Of a stretch of DNA of 6,830 bases, positions 6,495-6,830 are shown piece by piece. The translations under genes and the position numbers were made by a program. Source of the stretch: Sphingobacterium sp. Its GTDB lineage: Bacteria; Bacteroidota; Bacteroidia; Sphingobacteriales; Sphingobacteriaceae. The stretch lies in the NCBI GenBank assembly GCA_030146225.1, contig JASLCA010000242.1, forward strand, positions 1 to 6,830, read 5' to 3'. Position 1 is the stretch's first letter. Each line of letters begins with the position of its first letter. A model generated the notes under the pieces. That model was not told where the DNA came from. It worked only from the letters and a program-made list of their open reading frames with translations, and made no database searches.

Positions 6495-6830
6495 TTATTC
6501 AATAATTGGTAATAAAATATTAGAGCTATACTTTTCACTACTATAAATACTATGCTGATGCTTTTCAAAGTCTGCATCATCTGCTTTATAGATATTTAGA
6601 AAGCGTTGTGGATTACGATCAACCAATGGAAACCAGCTACTTTGAACCTGAACCATAATCTTATGCCCTTTTTTAAAAACGTGCGCTGCATCCTGCATGT
6701 CGAATGAGACTTGCGTAATTTCTCCAGGAACAAGCGGCTTAGGCTGCCTAAAGCTTTCACGAAATTTACTCCGCATCACTTCTGCCCGCACTGGAAGCTG
6801 ATAGTCTGACATCTTCCCCTGCGCTTCATA
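6495..6830 (-). CDS. CocE/NonD (peptidase S15-like) hydrolase, C-terminal fragment
   Basis: The last 111 codons of a larger gene entering from the right edge; the frame is open to base 6830, so the ATG at 6812 is internal. The visible part is the C-terminal jelly-roll-type domain of the X-Pro dipeptidyl-peptidase/CocE group. It has the characteristic VMRSKFRESF, LVPGEITQVSFDMQD, HVFKKGHKIMVQVQSSWFPL and DRNPQRFLNIY, followed by a short tail ending in LLPIIE. The catalytic Ser, Asp and His of the alpha/beta-hydrolase domain lie outside the window. Members hydrolyse X-Pro dipeptides, esters or acyl-amide bonds, including glutaryl-7-ACA acylases and cocaine esterase; which applies here cannot be seen. 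Family proteins are usually about 550-650 residues and exported in Bacteroidota. The stop TAA (6497-6495) is 7 bases upstream of the M28 start, so the two genes are very probably co-transcribed, which fits a shared role in breaking down peptides or acylated compounds outside the cytoplasm (inference). Confidence 0.9.
   Translation of the reverse strand, partial: YEAQGKMSDYQLPVRAEVMRSKFRESFRQPKPLVPGEITQVSFDMQDAAHVFKKGHKIMVQVQSSWFPLVDRNPQRFLNIYKADDADFEKHQHSIYSSEKYSSNILLPIIE

Noticed and set aside
6488..6580. N-terminal extension of the M28 peptidase starting at the ATG at 6580
   Set aside because: It overlaps the end of the CocE-like gene by 86 bases and places 31 residues before a complete signal peptide. 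The ATG at 6487, 7 bases after the upstream stop, is far more plausible.

Overview
The window looks like a chromosomal segment of a Bacteroidota bacterium, probably of the Sphingobacteriaceae type. The reasons are signal peptides that end in an SAQ or FAQ junction, a DUF4136-type lipoprotein, a GntR regulator with a LacI-like sensor domain, start codons with poor Shine-Dalgarno sequences, and moderate-to-low GC. The genus is a guess. Six protein genes fill almost all of the sequence and no intergenic gap exceeds 70 bases. I see no tRNA, rRNA, CRISPR array or insertion sequence.

Left part, plus strand (1-1872): the 3' three quarters of nadE, glutamine-dependent NAD+ synthetase, runs in from the left edge. 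It is followed after 42 bases by a small DUF4136-like lipoprotein gene. A compact hairpin with T-rich flanks on both sides lies at 1876-1904, between this gene and the convergent gene, and probably ends transcription from both directions.

Right part, minus strand (1905-6830), read in the direction of transcription from the right edge: the C-terminal end of a CocE/NonD (peptidase S15-type) hydrolase, then an exported M28 zinc aminopeptidase 7 bases later, then an exported right-handed beta-helix protein that resembles GH141 and overlaps the M28 gene by 11 bases, and, after a 67-base gap, a GntR regulator with a periplasmic-binding-protein-like effector domain. The first three genes are packed like one transcript. 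The regulator may be the last gene of that operon or have its own weak promoter in the gap.

Interpretation: the left side is housekeeping. The right side looks like a small accessory degradation module of exported hydrolases plus a sugar-sensing type regulator, and it is visibly more AT-rich than nadE. The least characterised element is the beta-helix protein. Its fold and conserved acidic motifs suggest a glycoside hydrolase acting on a plant or glycan side chain, but the substrate cannot be read from the sequence. I do not see clear evidence of a wholly new type of system.
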